A stretch of 64,000 nt of DNA from Elusimicrobia bacterium GWC2_64_44 (GCA_001799845.1 MGUG01000007.1:1-64000); one strand, 5' to 3'; shown: positions 48,319 to 57,900, counted from the first letter of the stretch. The notes: generated from the sequence alone by a model not told the origin. Numbers and translations: made by a program.

Positions 48319-48938
48319 AATGGTTCCTGATGCTTCTCATCTTCATCGCCGGGGTGTATTACCTGGTGAACCAGAACAAGGAAGAGGCCAAAAAAAAGGA
48401 GCTGCTGGCCGCCGCCAAGACCAACAGCGCCGCCGTGCTGCCCGAGCCGTCTTTGCCGGTTAAGCCGGAAAAAACCTACCTCATAAAGTTCTCCATGGCC
48501 ACGCTCAAAACGCTGCGCGGGCTCACGCAGGACGCCAACGAGAAGGTGCGCTTCGCCTCCGCCGAGCTGCTGTGGCAGCTGCAGGACGAGAGCGCCCCCA
48601 GCGTGATCAAGAACATGCTGGAGAACGAGACCGAGTCCGAAGTTAAGAAACAGCTCATCTCGATGCTGTCCAAGGACAAGAGCAAGCTGAGCCTGGCCCT
48701 GCTGGCAGAGGCCCTCAAGGATTACGACAAGGACACCCGCCTCGCGGCCGTGAACGCCATCGGCGGCTTCTCCAACAAGGAAGCCATCCCCGCCCTGTCC
48801 CGCGCGCTCGAGGACTACGACGAAGAGGTCCGTCTGAAAGCGCTCGAGGCCGTGAACACGATCCGCAAGGACATCGAGGCGCACAAGGAACAGCAGCTGC
48901 GCGAGCTCGAGAGCAAACCCCTGTTCCGCATAGAGTAG
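48315..48938 (+). CDS. Membrane-anchored HEAT-repeat protein
   Basis: 207 aa. One N-terminal membrane helix (~2-19) is followed by a charged segment (NKEEAKKKELLAAAK) and a Pro-rich linker. Residues ~60-195 are HEAT-like helical repeats: 'ANEKVRFASAELLWQLQDES', 'LLAEALKDYDKDTRLAAVNAI' and 'ALSRALEDYDEEVRLKALEAV' are clear successive units. HEAT repeats mediate protein interactions; the partner is unknown. The start is coupled to the amidotransferase stop (ATGA). The side of the membrane on which the repeats lie is not certain. Confidence 0.82.
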   Translation: MKWFLMLLIFIAGVYYLVNQNKEEAKKKELLAAAKTNSAAVLPEPSLPVKPEKTYLIKFSMATLKTLRGLTQDANEKVRFASAELLWQLQDESAPSVIKNMLENETESEVKKQLISMLSKDKSKLSLALLAEALKDYDKDTRLAAVNAIGGFSNKEAIPALSRALEDYDEEVRLKALEAVNTIRKDIEAHKEQQLRELESKPLFRIE

Positions 48939-48958
48939 CCGGCCGCGGCCGGAGCCGC

Positions 48959-48987
48959 TTGATTTTTTTGAGAAGAAAAAATAAAAT
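48959..48987 (+). promoter_or_regulatory. Promoter of the MoxR/Bat operon
   Basis: TTGATT (48959-48964), a 17-bp spacer and TAAAAT (48982-48987) in an AT-rich stretch. Predicted start is near 48994. AAGGAG (49029-49034) precedes the ATG at 49040. A short GC hairpin (CCGGC/GCCGG) at ~48939-48952 with a later T run may end the upstream transcript weakly. Confidence 0.55.
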
Positions 48988-49039
48988 TTTCCTGAAAAAT
49001 CTGCCCTGAACTCACTCCCGAACGCATTAAGGAGCAACC

Positions 49040-50029
49040 ATGGACTCGGAGATATCAAAACTGAACCAGAAGATTCAGCAGGACGCCCTGTTCCTGCAGG
49101 ACCTGCGCCGCGAGGTCGCCAAGGTGGTGGTGGGCCAGGAAGAGCTGATCAACGGCCTGCTCGTGGGCCTGATCGCCAACGGGCACGTGCTCGTGGAAGG
49201 CGTTCCCGGCCTGGCCAAGACGCTGACCGTCAAGACCATGGCCGCCGCCATCTCGGCCGCTTTCCAGCGCATCCAGTTCACGCCCGACCTGCTGCCCGCC
49301 GACATCGTGGGCACGCTGGTGTTCAACCCCAAGGAGAACACCTTCGCCGTGCGCAAGGGCCCCATCTTCGCCAACATCATCCTCGCCGACGAAATAAACC
49401 GCGCGCCGGCCAAGGTGCAGAGCGCGCTGCTCGAAGGCATGCAGGAGCGCCAGGTCACCATCTCGGACTCCACCTTCAAGCTGCCGGACCTCTTCATGGT
49501 GCTCGCGACGCAGAACCCCATAGAGCAGGAAGGAACCTACCCGCTGCCCGAGGCGCAGATCGACCGCTTCATGCTCAAGGTCAACATCACCTACCCGACC
49601 AAGGCCGAGGAGGCCAAGGTGCTCGAACTGATGGCCCGCCAGACGCTGCCGCAGGCCGGCAAGGCCGTCAGCGTGGAGCAGATCCTGAAGGCCCGCCAGA
49701 CCGCGGACCTGATCTACGTGGACGACAAGATCAAGAACTACGTGCTGGACCTCGTGATGGCCACGCGCGACCCCGAGAACCACGGCCTCGCGAAGATCAA
49801 GCCGTGGATCAACTACGGCGCCAGCCCCCGCGCCACCATCTTCATGATCCAGGCCGCCAAGGCCTACGCCTTCATCAACGGCCGCGGCTACGTCACGCCC
49901 GAGGACATTAAGGCCGTGGGCTTCGACGTGATGCGCCACCGCATTTTGCTCACCTACGAGGCCGAGGCCGAGAACATCGGCTCCGAGGACATCATCAAGA
50001 GCCTGTTCGAGGCCGTAGAGGTCCCGTAA
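49040..50029 (+). CDS. MoxR-family AAA+ ATPase
   Basis: 329 aa. Walker A-type loop 'VEGVPGLAKT' (~54-63), Walker B 'IILADEINRAPAKVQSALLE', sensor 1 'LATQNPIEQEGTYPLPEAQ' and the C-terminal AAA lid. This is the standard length and layout of MoxR, a chaperone-like ATPase that works with VWA-domain proteins. It is the first gene of an operon with DUF58, VWA, BatD-like and TPR genes, the common context of the Bat (Bacteroides aerotolerance) system. Cytoplasmic. First gene after a clear promoter and RBS, so its level probably sets that of the operon. Confidence 0.95.
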   Translation: MDSEISKLNQKIQQDALFLQDLRREVAKVVVGQEELINGLLVGLIANGHVLVEGVPGLAKTLTVKTMAAAISAAFQRIQFTPDLLPADIVGTLVFNPKENTFAVRKGPIFANIILADEINRAPAKVQSALLEGMQERQVTISDSTFKLPDLFMVLATQNPIEQEGTYPLPEAQIDRFMLKVNITYPTKAEEAKVLELMARQTLPQAGKAVSVEQILKARQTADLIYVDDKIKNYVLDLVMATRDPENHGLAKIKPWINYGASPRATIFMIQAAKAYAFINGRGYVTPEDIKAVGFDVMRHRILLTYEAEAENIGSEDIIKSLFEAVEVP

Positions 50030-50066
50030 GCCGGGGCGGGCCGTCGGCCCGGGGCGCAGATCCCAT

Positions 50067-50951
50067 ATGAACACAGCGGAGATACTCAAGAAGGTCCGGC
50101 AGATCGAGATCAAGACCGGCCGCCTGGTCAGCGAAACCTTCGCCGGCCAGTACCAGAGCACCTTCAAGGGCCGCGGCATCGAGTTCTCCGAGGTGCGCGA
50201 GTACGTCCCGGGCGACGACGTGCGCGCCATAGACTGGAACGTCACCGCGCGCGCCAACAAGCCCTTCATCAAGCAGTACATCGAGGAGCGCGAACTCACG
50301 CTGATGATCCTCTGCGACGTCTCCGCGTCCCAGGCCTTCGGCTCCTCCTCCAAGCCCAAGAGCGAGGCCGCCGCCGAGCTGGCCGCCACTTTCGCCTTCT
50401 CGGCGCTGAAGAATTCCGACAAGAGCGGCCTGCTGCTCTTCTCCGACAAGCCCGAGCTCTACATCCCGCCGCGCAAGGGGCGCAACCACAGCCTGCGCAT
50501 CATCCGCGAGCTGCTGGCCTACACGCCCAAGAGCCGCGGCACCGACGTGGCGATGGCGCTGCGCATGGCCAACCGCGTCATGAAGCGCCGCGGCATCATC
50601 ATCCTGATCTCCGACTTCCACTCGCCCGACTACGCCCGCGAGGTGCGCCTGACCGCCAGCCGCCACGACCTCATACCCGTGGTGATCACCGACCGCTTCG
50701 AGCTGGCCCTGCCCGCGGCCAAGGCGCTGCTGGTCTCCGAGGACCTGGAGAACGGCGCCGACTTCACCGCCGACCTCGCGAGCCCCGGCTACCGCGAGGC
50801 CTACGCCAAAGAGGCGGGCGGCCGCCGCGCCGCCATGGAGGCGGCCCTGCGCTCGGCCGGCGCGGACTGGATAGACGTGGACCCGGCCCTGCCCGTGCAC
50901 GGCCCGGTGATAAAATTTTTCCGCAAGAGGAAGAAGTTCAAGCTGATATGA
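50067..50951 (+). CDS. DUF58 protein with VWA-like fold
   Basis: 294 aa. The DUF58 motif 'GRGIEFSEVREYVPGDDVRAIDWNVTAR' (two overlapping parts around ~40-65) is complete, followed by a VWA-like domain with MIDAS-type 'CDVSASQAFGSS' and 'ISDFHSPDY'. DUF58 proteins are the usual second member of MoxR operons. Unlike many, it shows no N-terminal membrane helices, so it is probably cytoplasmic. It begins 37 bp after moxR and overlaps the next gene by ATGA. Confidence 0.93.
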   Translation: MNTAEILKKVRQIEIKTGRLVSETFAGQYQSTFKGRGIEFSEVREYVPGDDVRAIDWNVTARANKPFIKQYIEERELTLMILCDVSASQAFGSSSKPKSEAAAELAATFAFSALKNSDKSGLLLFSDKPELYIPPRKGRNHSLRIIRELLAYTPKSRGTDVAMALRMANRVMKRRGIIILISDFHSPDYAREVRLTASRHDLIPVVITDRFELALPAAKALLVSEDLENGADFTADLASPGYREAYAKEAGGRRAAMEAALRSAGADWIDVDPALPVHGPVIKFFRKRKKFKLI

Positions 50952-51925
50952 GGACCGCCCTGCTGCTCGCCTGCCTGCTCGCCGCCGACGCCGCTGCCGC
51001 GCAGGACGTCGCCTTCAAGGTGACCCCGCCCGCCGGGGCCGTGAAACTCGCCGAGAAATTCTCGTTCTCGGTGGAGGCCGTGCTGCCGGAGAATTACTCG
51101 CTCAGGGCGGATACGGCCGCCGCCTCCAATTCCGAATTCGAAACGCTCTCCTTCACGCGCCTCTCGGAGCGCAAGGAGGGGGGCCGCAAGACCGAGCTCT
51201 TCGAGGTGAAGGCGCGCGCCTACACGCTGGGCGTCAGCACCTTCCCGGCCATACCCTGGGGCCTGCGCGGCGAGGGCGTGCCCGCCGACACCGTGGTAAA
51301 AACCGAGCCTTTCAACGTAGAGGTGAAGCCGCTCTTCAAGATCAAGGAAGGCGAGGACATCAAGGACATCTACCCGCCCTACAGCTATATCCCGTGGCTG
51401 CTGCTGGCGCTGGCCGCGCTGGCCGCGGCGGCGCTGGTCTGGCAGTTCTACAAGCGCTTCGCGGTAAAGGCCGGCACACCGGCCTTCGCGCGGGCCGCCT
51501 GGCACGACGCGCGCGACCCGTACCAGCGGGCCCGGGAGCGGCTGGACCGGCTTGTCGCCTCGCCGCTCGCCCGGGAAGAGAAGTTCAAGAGCTTCTATAC
51601 CGGGATCACCTCCATCCTGCGCCTCTACCTGGCCGAGGAGTTCTCCATCGACGCGGTGCTGATGACCACGGCCGACCTGGGCCGCGAGATCAAGAAGACC
51701 GGAGCCGACCTGAAGACCATCCTGCGCGCCAGGGAGCTGCTGCAGAAGGCGGACATGGTCAAGTTCGCCAAGCTGCGCCCCGACGGGGCGGCTGACGACG
51801 CCGCGGCCGCCGGCGAGCTGCTGATGGAATTCCGCCGCCTGGCCGAGAACGCCAGGGCCCTGGCCGCCGAGGCGGCCGCGAAGGCGGCCGCCGACGCCCG
51901 CCTGGGAAAGCGGGGGAGAAAATGA
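50948..51925 (+). CDS. Short BatD-like exported membrane protein
   Basis: 325 aa. Signal peptide (1-19, ending AAAAQ), a periplasmic beta domain (~20-135; VTPPAGAVKLAEKFSFSVEA), one membrane helix (~150-168; WLLLALAALAAAALVWQF), and a cytoplasmic helical region (~175-325; YTGITSILRLYLAEEFSIDA) ending in an Ala/Lys-rich tail. The build is like half of a BatD protein, or like DUF4381-type proteins found in this operon position. A full-length BatD-like gene occurs later in the same operon (54653). Overlaps with both neighbours by ATGA. Confidence 0.78.
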   Translation: MRTALLLACLLAADAAAAQDVAFKVTPPAGAVKLAEKFSFSVEAVLPENYSLRADTAAASNSEFETLSFTRLSERKEGGRKTELFEVKARAYTLGVSTFPAIPWGLRGEGVPADTVVKTEPFNVEVKPLFKIKEGEDIKDIYPPYSYIPWLLLALAALAAAALVWQFYKRFAVKAGTPAFARAAWHDARDPYQRARERLDRLVASPLAREEKFKSFYTGITSILRLYLAEEFSIDAVLMTTADLGREIKKTGADLKTILRARELLQKADMVKFAKLRPDGAADDAAAAGELLMEFRRLAENARALAAEAAAKAAADARLGKRGRK

Positions 51926-52908
51926 ACTCCTTCAAGTACCCCCTGGTGCTGCTGCTGATGCCGCTGCTGGGCCTGTTCGCGGGCCTGGCGCACGCCCAGC
52001 GCCTGCGCCGCCACCTCTCCGCCGGAGTGCCGGTCTCGCTGCCCGCCATGCGCACCGTCCGCTCCCGGCTGTTCCGTATAGTGCCGCTCTGGGGCCGCGT
52101 GCTCGCCCTGGTCCTGCTGATCCTGGCGCTGGGGCGCCCGCAGTTGGCCAGCCGAGGCGAGGTGCCGCCCGCCGAGGGCATCGACATAATGCTCACCGTC
52201 GACACCTCCTACAGCATGGCCGCCGAGGACTTCCACCCCTATAACCGCCTGGAGGCCGCCAAGCGCGCCGCCGCAGATTTCGTCAAGCGCCGCCAGAACG
52301 ACCGCATCGGCGTGGTGTTCTTCGGCGGGGCCGCCGTGCTGGGCTGTCCGCTCACCCTGGACTACCAGTCGGTGCTCGACACCCTGGACTCGGCCTTCCT
52401 CAACATGACGCGCGCCGAGGGCACGGCCGTGGGCGACGCCATCGTCACCGCCGTCAACCATCTCAAAGAGAGCAAGGCCAAGAGCAAGATCATCGTGCTG
52501 CTCACCGACGGGCGCTCCAACTCCGGCCTCGTCACGGACCTCAACCTCGCCGCCAGGACCGCGCAGGCCTTCGACATCAAGGCCTACACCATCGGCACCG
52601 CGGGCAAGGGCCGCGCGCAGATCAGCACCGGCGACCCCATCCAGCCGGTCATCTACATCGACGAGGACCTCGACGAGCCCACCCTGCGCGAGATCGCCGC
52701 CCTCACCGGCGGCGAGTTCTACCGCGCCAAGAACTACGCCGAGCTGGACAAGATCTACGCGCGCATAGACGCGCTGGAGAAGACCAAGTTCGAGGTGAAG
52801 AGCTACACCGAATATTCCGACAAGTACCTCTGGTTCCTCGCGCCCGCGCTGCTGCTGCTGGCGCTGCTCTTCATCCTGGAACGGACTTATTTCAGGACCA
52901 TACCCTGA
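51922..52908 (+). CDS. batA: BatA-type VWA membrane protein
   Basis: 328 aa. Membrane helices at ~5-24 and ~57-72 and near the C-terminus (~307-322) flank a von Willebrand factor A domain (~85-300) with the complete MIDAS sequence DTSYSMA (D94, S96, S98) and later 'LLTDGRSNSGL'. This is the BatA layout: the VWA domain lies in the periplasm, held by the terminal helix. VWA proteins of MoxR operons bind metal and partner proteins. Coupled to the gene before by ATGA and to the next by TGATG. Confidence 0.92.
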   Translation: MNSFKYPLVLLLMPLLGLFAGLAHAQRLRRHLSAGVPVSLPAMRTVRSRLFRIVPLWGRVLALVLLILALGRPQLASRGEVPPAEGIDIMLTVDTSYSMAAEDFHPYNRLEAAKRAAADFVKRRQNDRIGVVFFGGAAVLGCPLTLDYQSVLDTLDSAFLNMTRAEGTAVGDAIVTAVNHLKESKAKSKIIVLLTDGRSNSGLVTDLNLAARTAQAFDIKAYTIGTAGKGRAQISTGDPIQPVIYIDEDLDEPTLREIAALTGGEFYRAKNYAELDKIYARIDALEKTKFEVKSYTEYSDKYLWFLAPALLLLALLFILERTYFRTIP

Positions 52909-54656
52909 TGGAACTTTTCCGCTACCCCGTACTGCTCGCCTGGCTGGCCGCCGGCTTCGCCGCGCTGGTCTTCTTCCGCTTCCGGGCGGAGGAGGGCCGC
53001 GCCGCCGCCTCCAGGGCCGTGTTGGGGCCCGCCGCCGGGAGCTTCGCCGCCTCCCCGGAGGCCGCGCGCCGCCGGCTGCGCGGGCTGCTCTTCTTCATAG
53101 CCCTGGGCCTGCTCTGCTTCGCCGCCGCCGGGCCGCAGTGGGGGGTGGAGCTCTCGCCCGTCACCGACCTCAAGGGCAACGTCGTCATCGCCGTCGACGC
53201 CTCGCTCTCCATGGGCGCGCGCGACTTCAAGCCGGACCGCCTCTCCAACGCCCGCCTCCTGCTCGGCGCCATCGCCGAGAAGTTCGCGGGCTACCGCATC
53301 GGCGTGGTGGCCTTCGCCGGGCAGGCCTACGTGCAGTGCCCGCTCACCACCGACCAGGACGCCATCAGCTACTTCGCCTCGGCCCTGCGCCCCGGCATGC
53401 TGCCCGAGCAGGGCACCGACTTCTCGGAAGCCATAGAGACCACGCTGGGCATGCTCTCGCGCTACGGCGGGCAGAAGGTGCTGGTGCTGGTCACGGACGG
53501 CGAGGACCATTCCGCCGGCCTCCCGACGGCCCTGAAGGCCGCCGCGGAGCAGAACCTCAAGGTCTTCACCATCGGTATCGGCAGCCCCGAGGGCGAGCTG
53601 GTGCCCATGACCGACTCTGCCGGCAACACGCTGGAGTACAAGAAGGACAAGCGCGGCAAGACCGTGGTCAGCAAGCTCGACGAAGCCGCGCTGGTCAGGA
53701 TCGCCGCCGAGACCGGCGCCGCGTACCTGCGCTACACGGACCCGGACTCCGCCGCCGAGGCCGTGCGCTCATCGGTGTCCGCGCTGGACCTGGAAAAGAG
53801 CAAGGGCAAGGGCCGGGCGGGCTACAAGAACCGCTACCAGTGGCCGCTCGCTTTGGCGCTGCTCCTGCTTTTGATAGAATTACTCGTGATGGAGAAGGGT
53901 TTCGAATTCAAGCGCCCCTCGCTCCGGCTGCCCCGCTTTTTCAGGGGCGCCGCCGCGCTGCTGCTGCTGGCCGGCGCCGCGCAGGCCGCCGGCACCGGCG
54001 CCGAGGCGCGCAAGGGCAACTCCGCCTACGGCAAGAAGGATTATCCCAAGGCCGTAGAGCATTACTCCCGGGCCCAGGCGAAGGCCCCCAAAGACAGGCG
54101 TCTGGACTTCAACATAGGCAACGCCCTCTACCGCGCCGAAGAGTACGACAAGGCGGCGGAAGCCTACGACAAAGCCGCCGTCTCGCCCAAGGTGGCCGCC
54201 CGCGCCAGCTACAACCGCGGCAACGCCATGTTCCGCAAGGGCGACATGGCCGGCGCCATAGCGGCCTACCGCCAGGCGCTGGACCTGGCGCCCGGCGACA
54301 AGAACGCCAAGTTCAACCTGCAGAAAGCGCTGGAGCAGAAGAAGAAGAACTCCTGCGAGCAGCCCCAGGACAAGAAGGACCCGGATAAGAAAGACCAGGA
54401 CAAGAAGCCTGGCGGCGGGGAAGGGGACAAGAAAGAGCAGGAGCCGAAGGACGGCGAGAGCGAACAGGAGCGCCAGGAGAAGCAGAAGCAGCAGGAGCAG
54501 CAGAAGAAAAAGGCCGAGGCGCAGGAGCGCAGCCGCCAGATCCTGGAAATGATGAAAGAAAAAGAGAAAGCCGCCGCGCGCGACCCCGAGGCCATGAAGC
54601 AGGCCGCGCGCCAGCAGGGCAAGCCCGAGCCGCAGTCGCGCCTGGAGGACTGGTGA
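52908..54656 (+). CDS. batB: BatB-BatC fusion: VWA membrane protein with C-terminal TPR domain
   Basis: 582 aa. Residues 1-335 are BatB-like: two N-terminal membrane helices (~6-24, ~60-75), a VWA domain with MIDAS D97, S99, S101 (VDASLSMGARDF) and 'LVTDGEDHSAG', then a helix (~307-322). A further hydrophobic helix (~340-360) leads into a BatC-like TPR region (~365-475; KGNSAYGKKDYPKAVEHYSRA, NIGNALYRAEEYDKAAEAYD, YNRGNAMFRKGDMAGAIAAY). The last ~100 residues are a K/Q/E/P-rich tail. In many genomes BatB and BatC are separate genes; here they are one frame without interruption. Start overlaps batA (TGATG). Confidence 0.92.
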   Translation: MELFRYPVLLAWLAAGFAALVFFRFRAEEGRAAASRAVLGPAAGSFAASPEAARRRLRGLLFFIALGLLCFAAAGPQWGVELSPVTDLKGNVVIAVDASLSMGARDFKPDRLSNARLLLGAIAEKFAGYRIGVVAFAGQAYVQCPLTTDQDAISYFASALRPGMLPEQGTDFSEAIETTLGMLSRYGGQKVLVLVTDGEDHSAGLPTALKAAAEQNLKVFTIGIGSPEGELVPMTDSAGNTLEYKKDKRGKTVVSKLDEAALVRIAAETGAAYLRYTDPDSAAEAVRSSVSALDLEKSKGKGRAGYKNRYQWPLALALLLLLIELLVMEKGFEFKRPSLRLPRFFRGAAALLLLAGAAQAAGTGAEARKGNSAYGKKDYPKAVEHYSRAQAKAPKDRRLDFNIGNALYRAEEYDKAAEAYDKAAVSPKVAARASYNRGNAMFRKGDMAGAIAAYRQALDLAPGDKNAKFNLQKALEQKKKNSCEQPQDKKDPDKKDQDKKPGGGEGDKKEQEPKDGESEQERQEKQKQQEQQKKKAEAQERSRQILEMMKEKEKAAARDPEAMKQAARQQGKPEPQSRLEDW

Positions 54657-56509
54657 GCAGGTTCGCGTCCCTTTCCGCGGCCGCGCTGGCCGTCCTGCTG
54701 TGGGCCGGCCCGGCGTCGGCGGTCCTCAACGTGGCGGCCGACATAGACCGCGACACGGTGGAGATCAACGGCAACCTCTACCTGACCGTCGCCGTCTCCG
54801 GCGACTCGGCCAGCGTGCCCGAGCCCAAGCTGCCCAACCTGCAGAGCTTCAACATCTACTCCTCGGGCCGCAGCCAGAGCATCTCCATCATCAACGGCAA
54901 GATCACCACCTCGGTCACCTTCACCTATATCCTGACGCCCCGCTTCATCGGCCAGCAGAAGATACCGCCCATCACCGTGTCCAACGGCAGGGAGACCGCG
55001 GCCACGCCGGAACTCACCGTCACTGTGACCAAGGCCCGGCAGGCCGCGGGCCAGCCGCAGCAGGCCCAGCCGGCGCGGCCGACCCGTCAGTCGCGCGGCG
55101 TGCAGCAGGCAGCGCGCACCGCCGCCACCCGGGGCGACCAGCTCTTCCTGAAGGCCGAGACCGACCGCAAGTCGGCCTATCCCGGCGAGCAGATCAACAT
55201 CAGCATCAAGTTCTACACCTCGGTGCCGCTCAGCTCCAACCCGCAGTACGTGCCGCCCGCCTTCACCAACCTCATCTCCGAGGACCTGCCGCCGGTGCGC
55301 AACGGCGAGGCGGACATCGGCGGCGTGCGCTACGCCTACAGCGAGATCAAGGCCGCGCTGTTCGGCCTCAACCCGGGCCCGGCGGTCATCCGCCCCGCCA
55401 CCGTAGTGGCGCAGGTGCCCGCGCAGGACGCCATCGACCCGTTCGACCCCAATTTCTTCCAGAAGTTCATGGCCATCAGCGGCGCGCAGGGACAGACCCG
55501 GGAGTTCATCACCGAGACGCTGAACCTGGAGATCAAGCCGCTGCCGGCCGGCGCCCCGCCGGGCTTCAGCGGCGCCGTCGGCAACTACACCGTCTCCGCC
55601 GCCCTGGACCGCCCCGAGGCCCGCGCCGGCGAGGCCGTCAACTTCTCCGTCACCGTGGCCGGCAGCGGCAACCTGAAGACGGTGGTCGCCCCCAAATTCC
55701 CCGAGCTCCCCGACTTCAAGGTGTTCGACACCATGAGCTCCCACGACGTCAAGAAGGACAACGACCTCATCACCGGCAAGAAGACCTTCACCTACATCCT
55801 CGTGCCGCGCAGCGAGGGCCGCAAGACCATCCCGCCGCTGAAGTTCGCCTATTTCGACCCGCATACCGCGGTCTACAAGCAGCTCGAAACGGATTCCGTC
55901 TCCATCACCGTGCAGAAGGGCGGCCAGGGCGCCAAGACGGTGAACTTCAACAACGCTCCCGGCGGGGGCCAGGTGACCGCCTCCGGCAGCGACATCCGCT
56001 ACGTCAGCGACAGCGCCGGCGGCGACGCGCTGCCGCTGCTGGCCGCGGCGGTGCTGGGGCTGCCCTGGTGGACGCACACGGCGCCGCTGGCGCTGCTGAC
56101 GCTTTCCTTCTGGCTCGCCCGCTTCAACCGCTTCAAACTGGCCAACCCGCTGCTGTTCCGCGCCCGCCGCGCGCGCAGCGAGGCCTTCCACGACATCACC
56201 ACTGCGGAGAAGTTCATAAAGGAAGGCAAGCACAACGAGGCCGTCTCCGAGGTCTACGACTCCTTCATGAACTACCTCTCGGACAAATCCGGGGTCAAGG
56301 TGAGCGCCCTGACCATCCGCAAGGCGGCCGAGCTGGTAAAGAAGCGCTTCCCGGCCGTCTCCGAAGCCTCCATCGACGAGATGCGTGACCTCTGGCAGGC
56401 CCTGGAGCTCAGGCATTTCTCGCCGGAGGCCGCCGGCGCCGAGGGCGCCTCGGACCTGGTCAAGAAATATTCCCTGCTAGTCATGCGGCTGGAAAAGGAG
56501 CTCAAATAA
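54653..56509 (+). CDS. batD: BatD-like protein
   Basis: 618 aa, GTG start overlapping the previous stop (GTGA). Signal peptide (1-22, ending GPASAV), then long periplasmic beta domains (~24-440: VAADIDRDTVEINGNLYLTV, LTPRFIGQQKIPPITV, and a second copy 'GNYTVSAALDRPEARAGEAV ... LVPRSEGRKTIPPLKFAYF'), a Gln/Pro/Ala-rich linker between, a membrane helix (~470-488) and a cytoplasmic helical region (~495-618). This is the full BatD ('oxygen tolerance') architecture. It presumably forms a membrane complex with the VWA proteins. It ends in TAATG overlap with the next gene. Confidence 0.92.
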   Translation: MSRFASLSAAALAVLLWAGPASAVLNVAADIDRDTVEINGNLYLTVAVSGDSASVPEPKLPNLQSFNIYSSGRSQSISIINGKITTSVTFTYILTPRFIGQQKIPPITVSNGRETAATPELTVTVTKARQAAGQPQQAQPARPTRQSRGVQQAARTAATRGDQLFLKAETDRKSAYPGEQINISIKFYTSVPLSSNPQYVPPAFTNLISEDLPPVRNGEADIGGVRYAYSEIKAALFGLNPGPAVIRPATVVAQVPAQDAIDPFDPNFFQKFMAISGAQGQTREFITETLNLEIKPLPAGAPPGFSGAVGNYTVSAALDRPEARAGEAVNFSVTVAGSGNLKTVVAPKFPELPDFKVFDTMSSHDVKKDNDLITGKKTFTYILVPRSEGRKTIPPLKFAYFDPHTAVYKQLETDSVSITVQKGGQGAKTVNFNNAPGGGQVTASGSDIRYVSDSAGGDALPLLAAAVLGLPWWTHTAPLALLTLSFWLARFNRFKLANPLLFRARRARSEAFHDITTAEKFIKEGKHNEAVSEVYDSFMNYLSDKSGVKVSALTIRKAAELVKKRFPAVSEASIDEMRDLWQALELRHFSPEAAGAEGASDLVKKYSLLVMRLEKELK

Positions 56510-57252
56510 TGAGAACCCTCCTGCTCGCGCTGCTGCTCGTGCCCGCCGGCGCCGCCGCCTACGACCGCGGCGAGCTGACCGAGTTCAACGACATGTACCG
56601 CTCCGGCGACTACCAGGAAGCCCTGGACGGCTACAGGCAGGTGATAGCCAGGGAGCCCTCCAACCAGTGGGGCTACTTCAACGCCGGCAACGCCCTGTAC
56701 CGCCTTAACCGCCCGGGGCCGGCCGTCTACAATTACGCTCGCGCCTTCATGCTGGACCCGCGCGACGGCGAGATCCGCGCCAACCTGGAGTTCGCCCTGC
56801 GGCAGACCGGCCAGACGCTGGTGCCCGAGGGCGCGCCCGCCGCGCTGCACTACGCCTACTATTTCGTGGCCGAAGCCGAGCTGAAGGCGCTGGCGCTGTT
56901 GCTGTTCTGGCTGGCCTGCCTGGCCGGCGCGGCGGCCTTCCTGCTAGACGGCAACAAGCTGGGCTTGGCGGCCGGCCGCGCCTCCGCCGGCGCGGCCCTG
57001 CTGCTGCTGCTCACGCTGGCCTGGCTGGGCGCGCGGCAGTCCTCGCCGTTCAGTTCCGCCGGCGTGGTGACCAAGGCGGGGGGAACGCTCATGCTCAGCG
57101 GCCCCGGAGAGAATTTCAAGACCTACGCCTCGGCGCCCGAGGGCCGCATAGTAAAGATCCTCGACACCGGCGACGAAGCCTATTACGAGATCGGCCTGCC
57201 CAAAGAAGGCATCAAGGGCTGGGCCCTCAAAACCGACGTAGAAAGACTGTAA
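56509..57252 (+). CDS. batE: BatE-like TPR/SH3 membrane protein
   Basis: 247 aa. Signal peptide (1-16), TPR-like repeats (~20-110; [29 protein letters not shown] in parts), two membrane helices (~125-145 and ~152-170) and a C-terminal SH3-like domain (~180-247; [21 protein letters not shown] ... [13 protein letters not shown]). This combination is that of BatE and closes the operon. The SH3-like part would be periplasmic and may bind peptidoglycan or partners. Overlaps batD by one base (TAATG). No terminator is evident; rpiB follows after 50 bp and might be read through. Confidence 0.88.
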   Translation: MRTLLLALLLVPAGAAAYDRGELTEFNDMYRSGDYQEALDGYRQVIAREPSNQWGYFNAGNALYRLNRPGPAVYNYARAFMLDPRDGEIRANLEFALRQTGQTLVPEGAPAALHYAYYFVAEAELKALALLLFWLACLAGAAAFLLDGNKLGLAAGRASAGAALLLLLTLAWLGARQSSPFSSAGVVTKAGGTLMLSGPGENFKTYASAPEGRIVKILDTGDEAYYEIGLPKEGIKGWALKTDVERL

Positions 57253-57302
57253 AGAAGCCGGACGGCCAGACTGCGGACTGCGGGAGCCGAGGATATAAAC
57301 AT

Positions 57303-57752
57303 ATGAAAATTGCTATCGCCAGTGATCACGCAGGGTACCCGCTAAAGGCACTGCTGCTGCCTCACCTCAAAGGCCTCGGGCACGAGGTGGCAGACATGGG
57401 CACCGACTCCCCGGACAAGTCCGTGGATTACCCGGATTTCGCCGCAGCCGCCTCCCGCGAGGTGCTGGCCGGCCGCGCCGAACGCGCCATCGTCGTCTGC
57501 GGCTCTGGCGTTGGCGCCTGCGTGGCGGCCAATAAACTCAAGGGCATCCGCGCCGGCCTCTGCCACGACACCTACTCCGCCCACCAGGGCGTGGAGCACG
57601 ACGATATCAACGTGCTCTGCCTCGGGGCGCGCATAGTGGGGCAGGCCCTCGCCTTCGAGATAGCGGCCGCCTTCGCGGGGGCCAAATTCTCGCAGGACGA
57701 GCGCCATATGCGCCGCCTCAGGAAGATAGACGACCTGGAGAGCGGCAAATAA
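57303..57752 (+). CDS. rpiB: Ribose-5-phosphate isomerase B
   Basis: 149 aa, the normal length. It interconverts ribose 5-phosphate and ribulose 5-phosphate in the non-oxidative pentose phosphate pathway. The phosphate/substrate site SDHAG (D8, H9), catalytic C66 in [15 protein letters not shown], and H99 in [20 protein letters not shown] are at the positions known from E. coli RpiB. C66 favours the ribose isomerase over enzymes that lack it. It is 50 bp after the Bat operon and is followed by a strong terminator. Confidence 0.96.
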   Translation: MKIAIASDHAGYPLKALLLPHLKGLGHEVADMGTDSPDKSVDYPDFAAAASREVLAGRAERAIVVCGSGVGACVAANKLKGIRAGLCHDTYSAHQGVEHDDINVLCLGARIVGQALAFEIAAAFAGAKFSQDERHMRRLRKIDDLESGK

Positions 57753-57793
57753 GGACCATTTAACTCCAGTACCCAAAAGGTGGTTTTCACGTC

Positions 57794-57821
57794 GGGCGCC
57801 GGGCAGCCGGCGCCCTTTTTT
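57794..57821 (+). terminator. Rho-independent terminator
   Basis: Stem GGGCGCCGG/CCGGCGCCC (57794-57802 with 57807-57815), loop GCAG, then six T. It ends the rpiB transcript. Confidence 0.95.
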
Positions 57822-57865
57822 AAACAGTAATGACACCCGTGTGGTATCATTATATGCTTTTTTTC

Positions 57866-57894
57866 TTGCATATGGGTCCGGTAAGTGCTATACT
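57866..57894 (+). promoter_or_regulatory. Extended -10 promoter of the 118-aa protein gene
   Basis: TTGCAT (57866-57871), a 17-bp spacer and TATACT (57889-57894) with an upstream TGC, so an extended -10. Predicted start is near 57901, giving a leader of about 160 nt, by far the longest predicted here. Confidence 0.6.
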
Positions 57895-57900
57895 AGCCTT

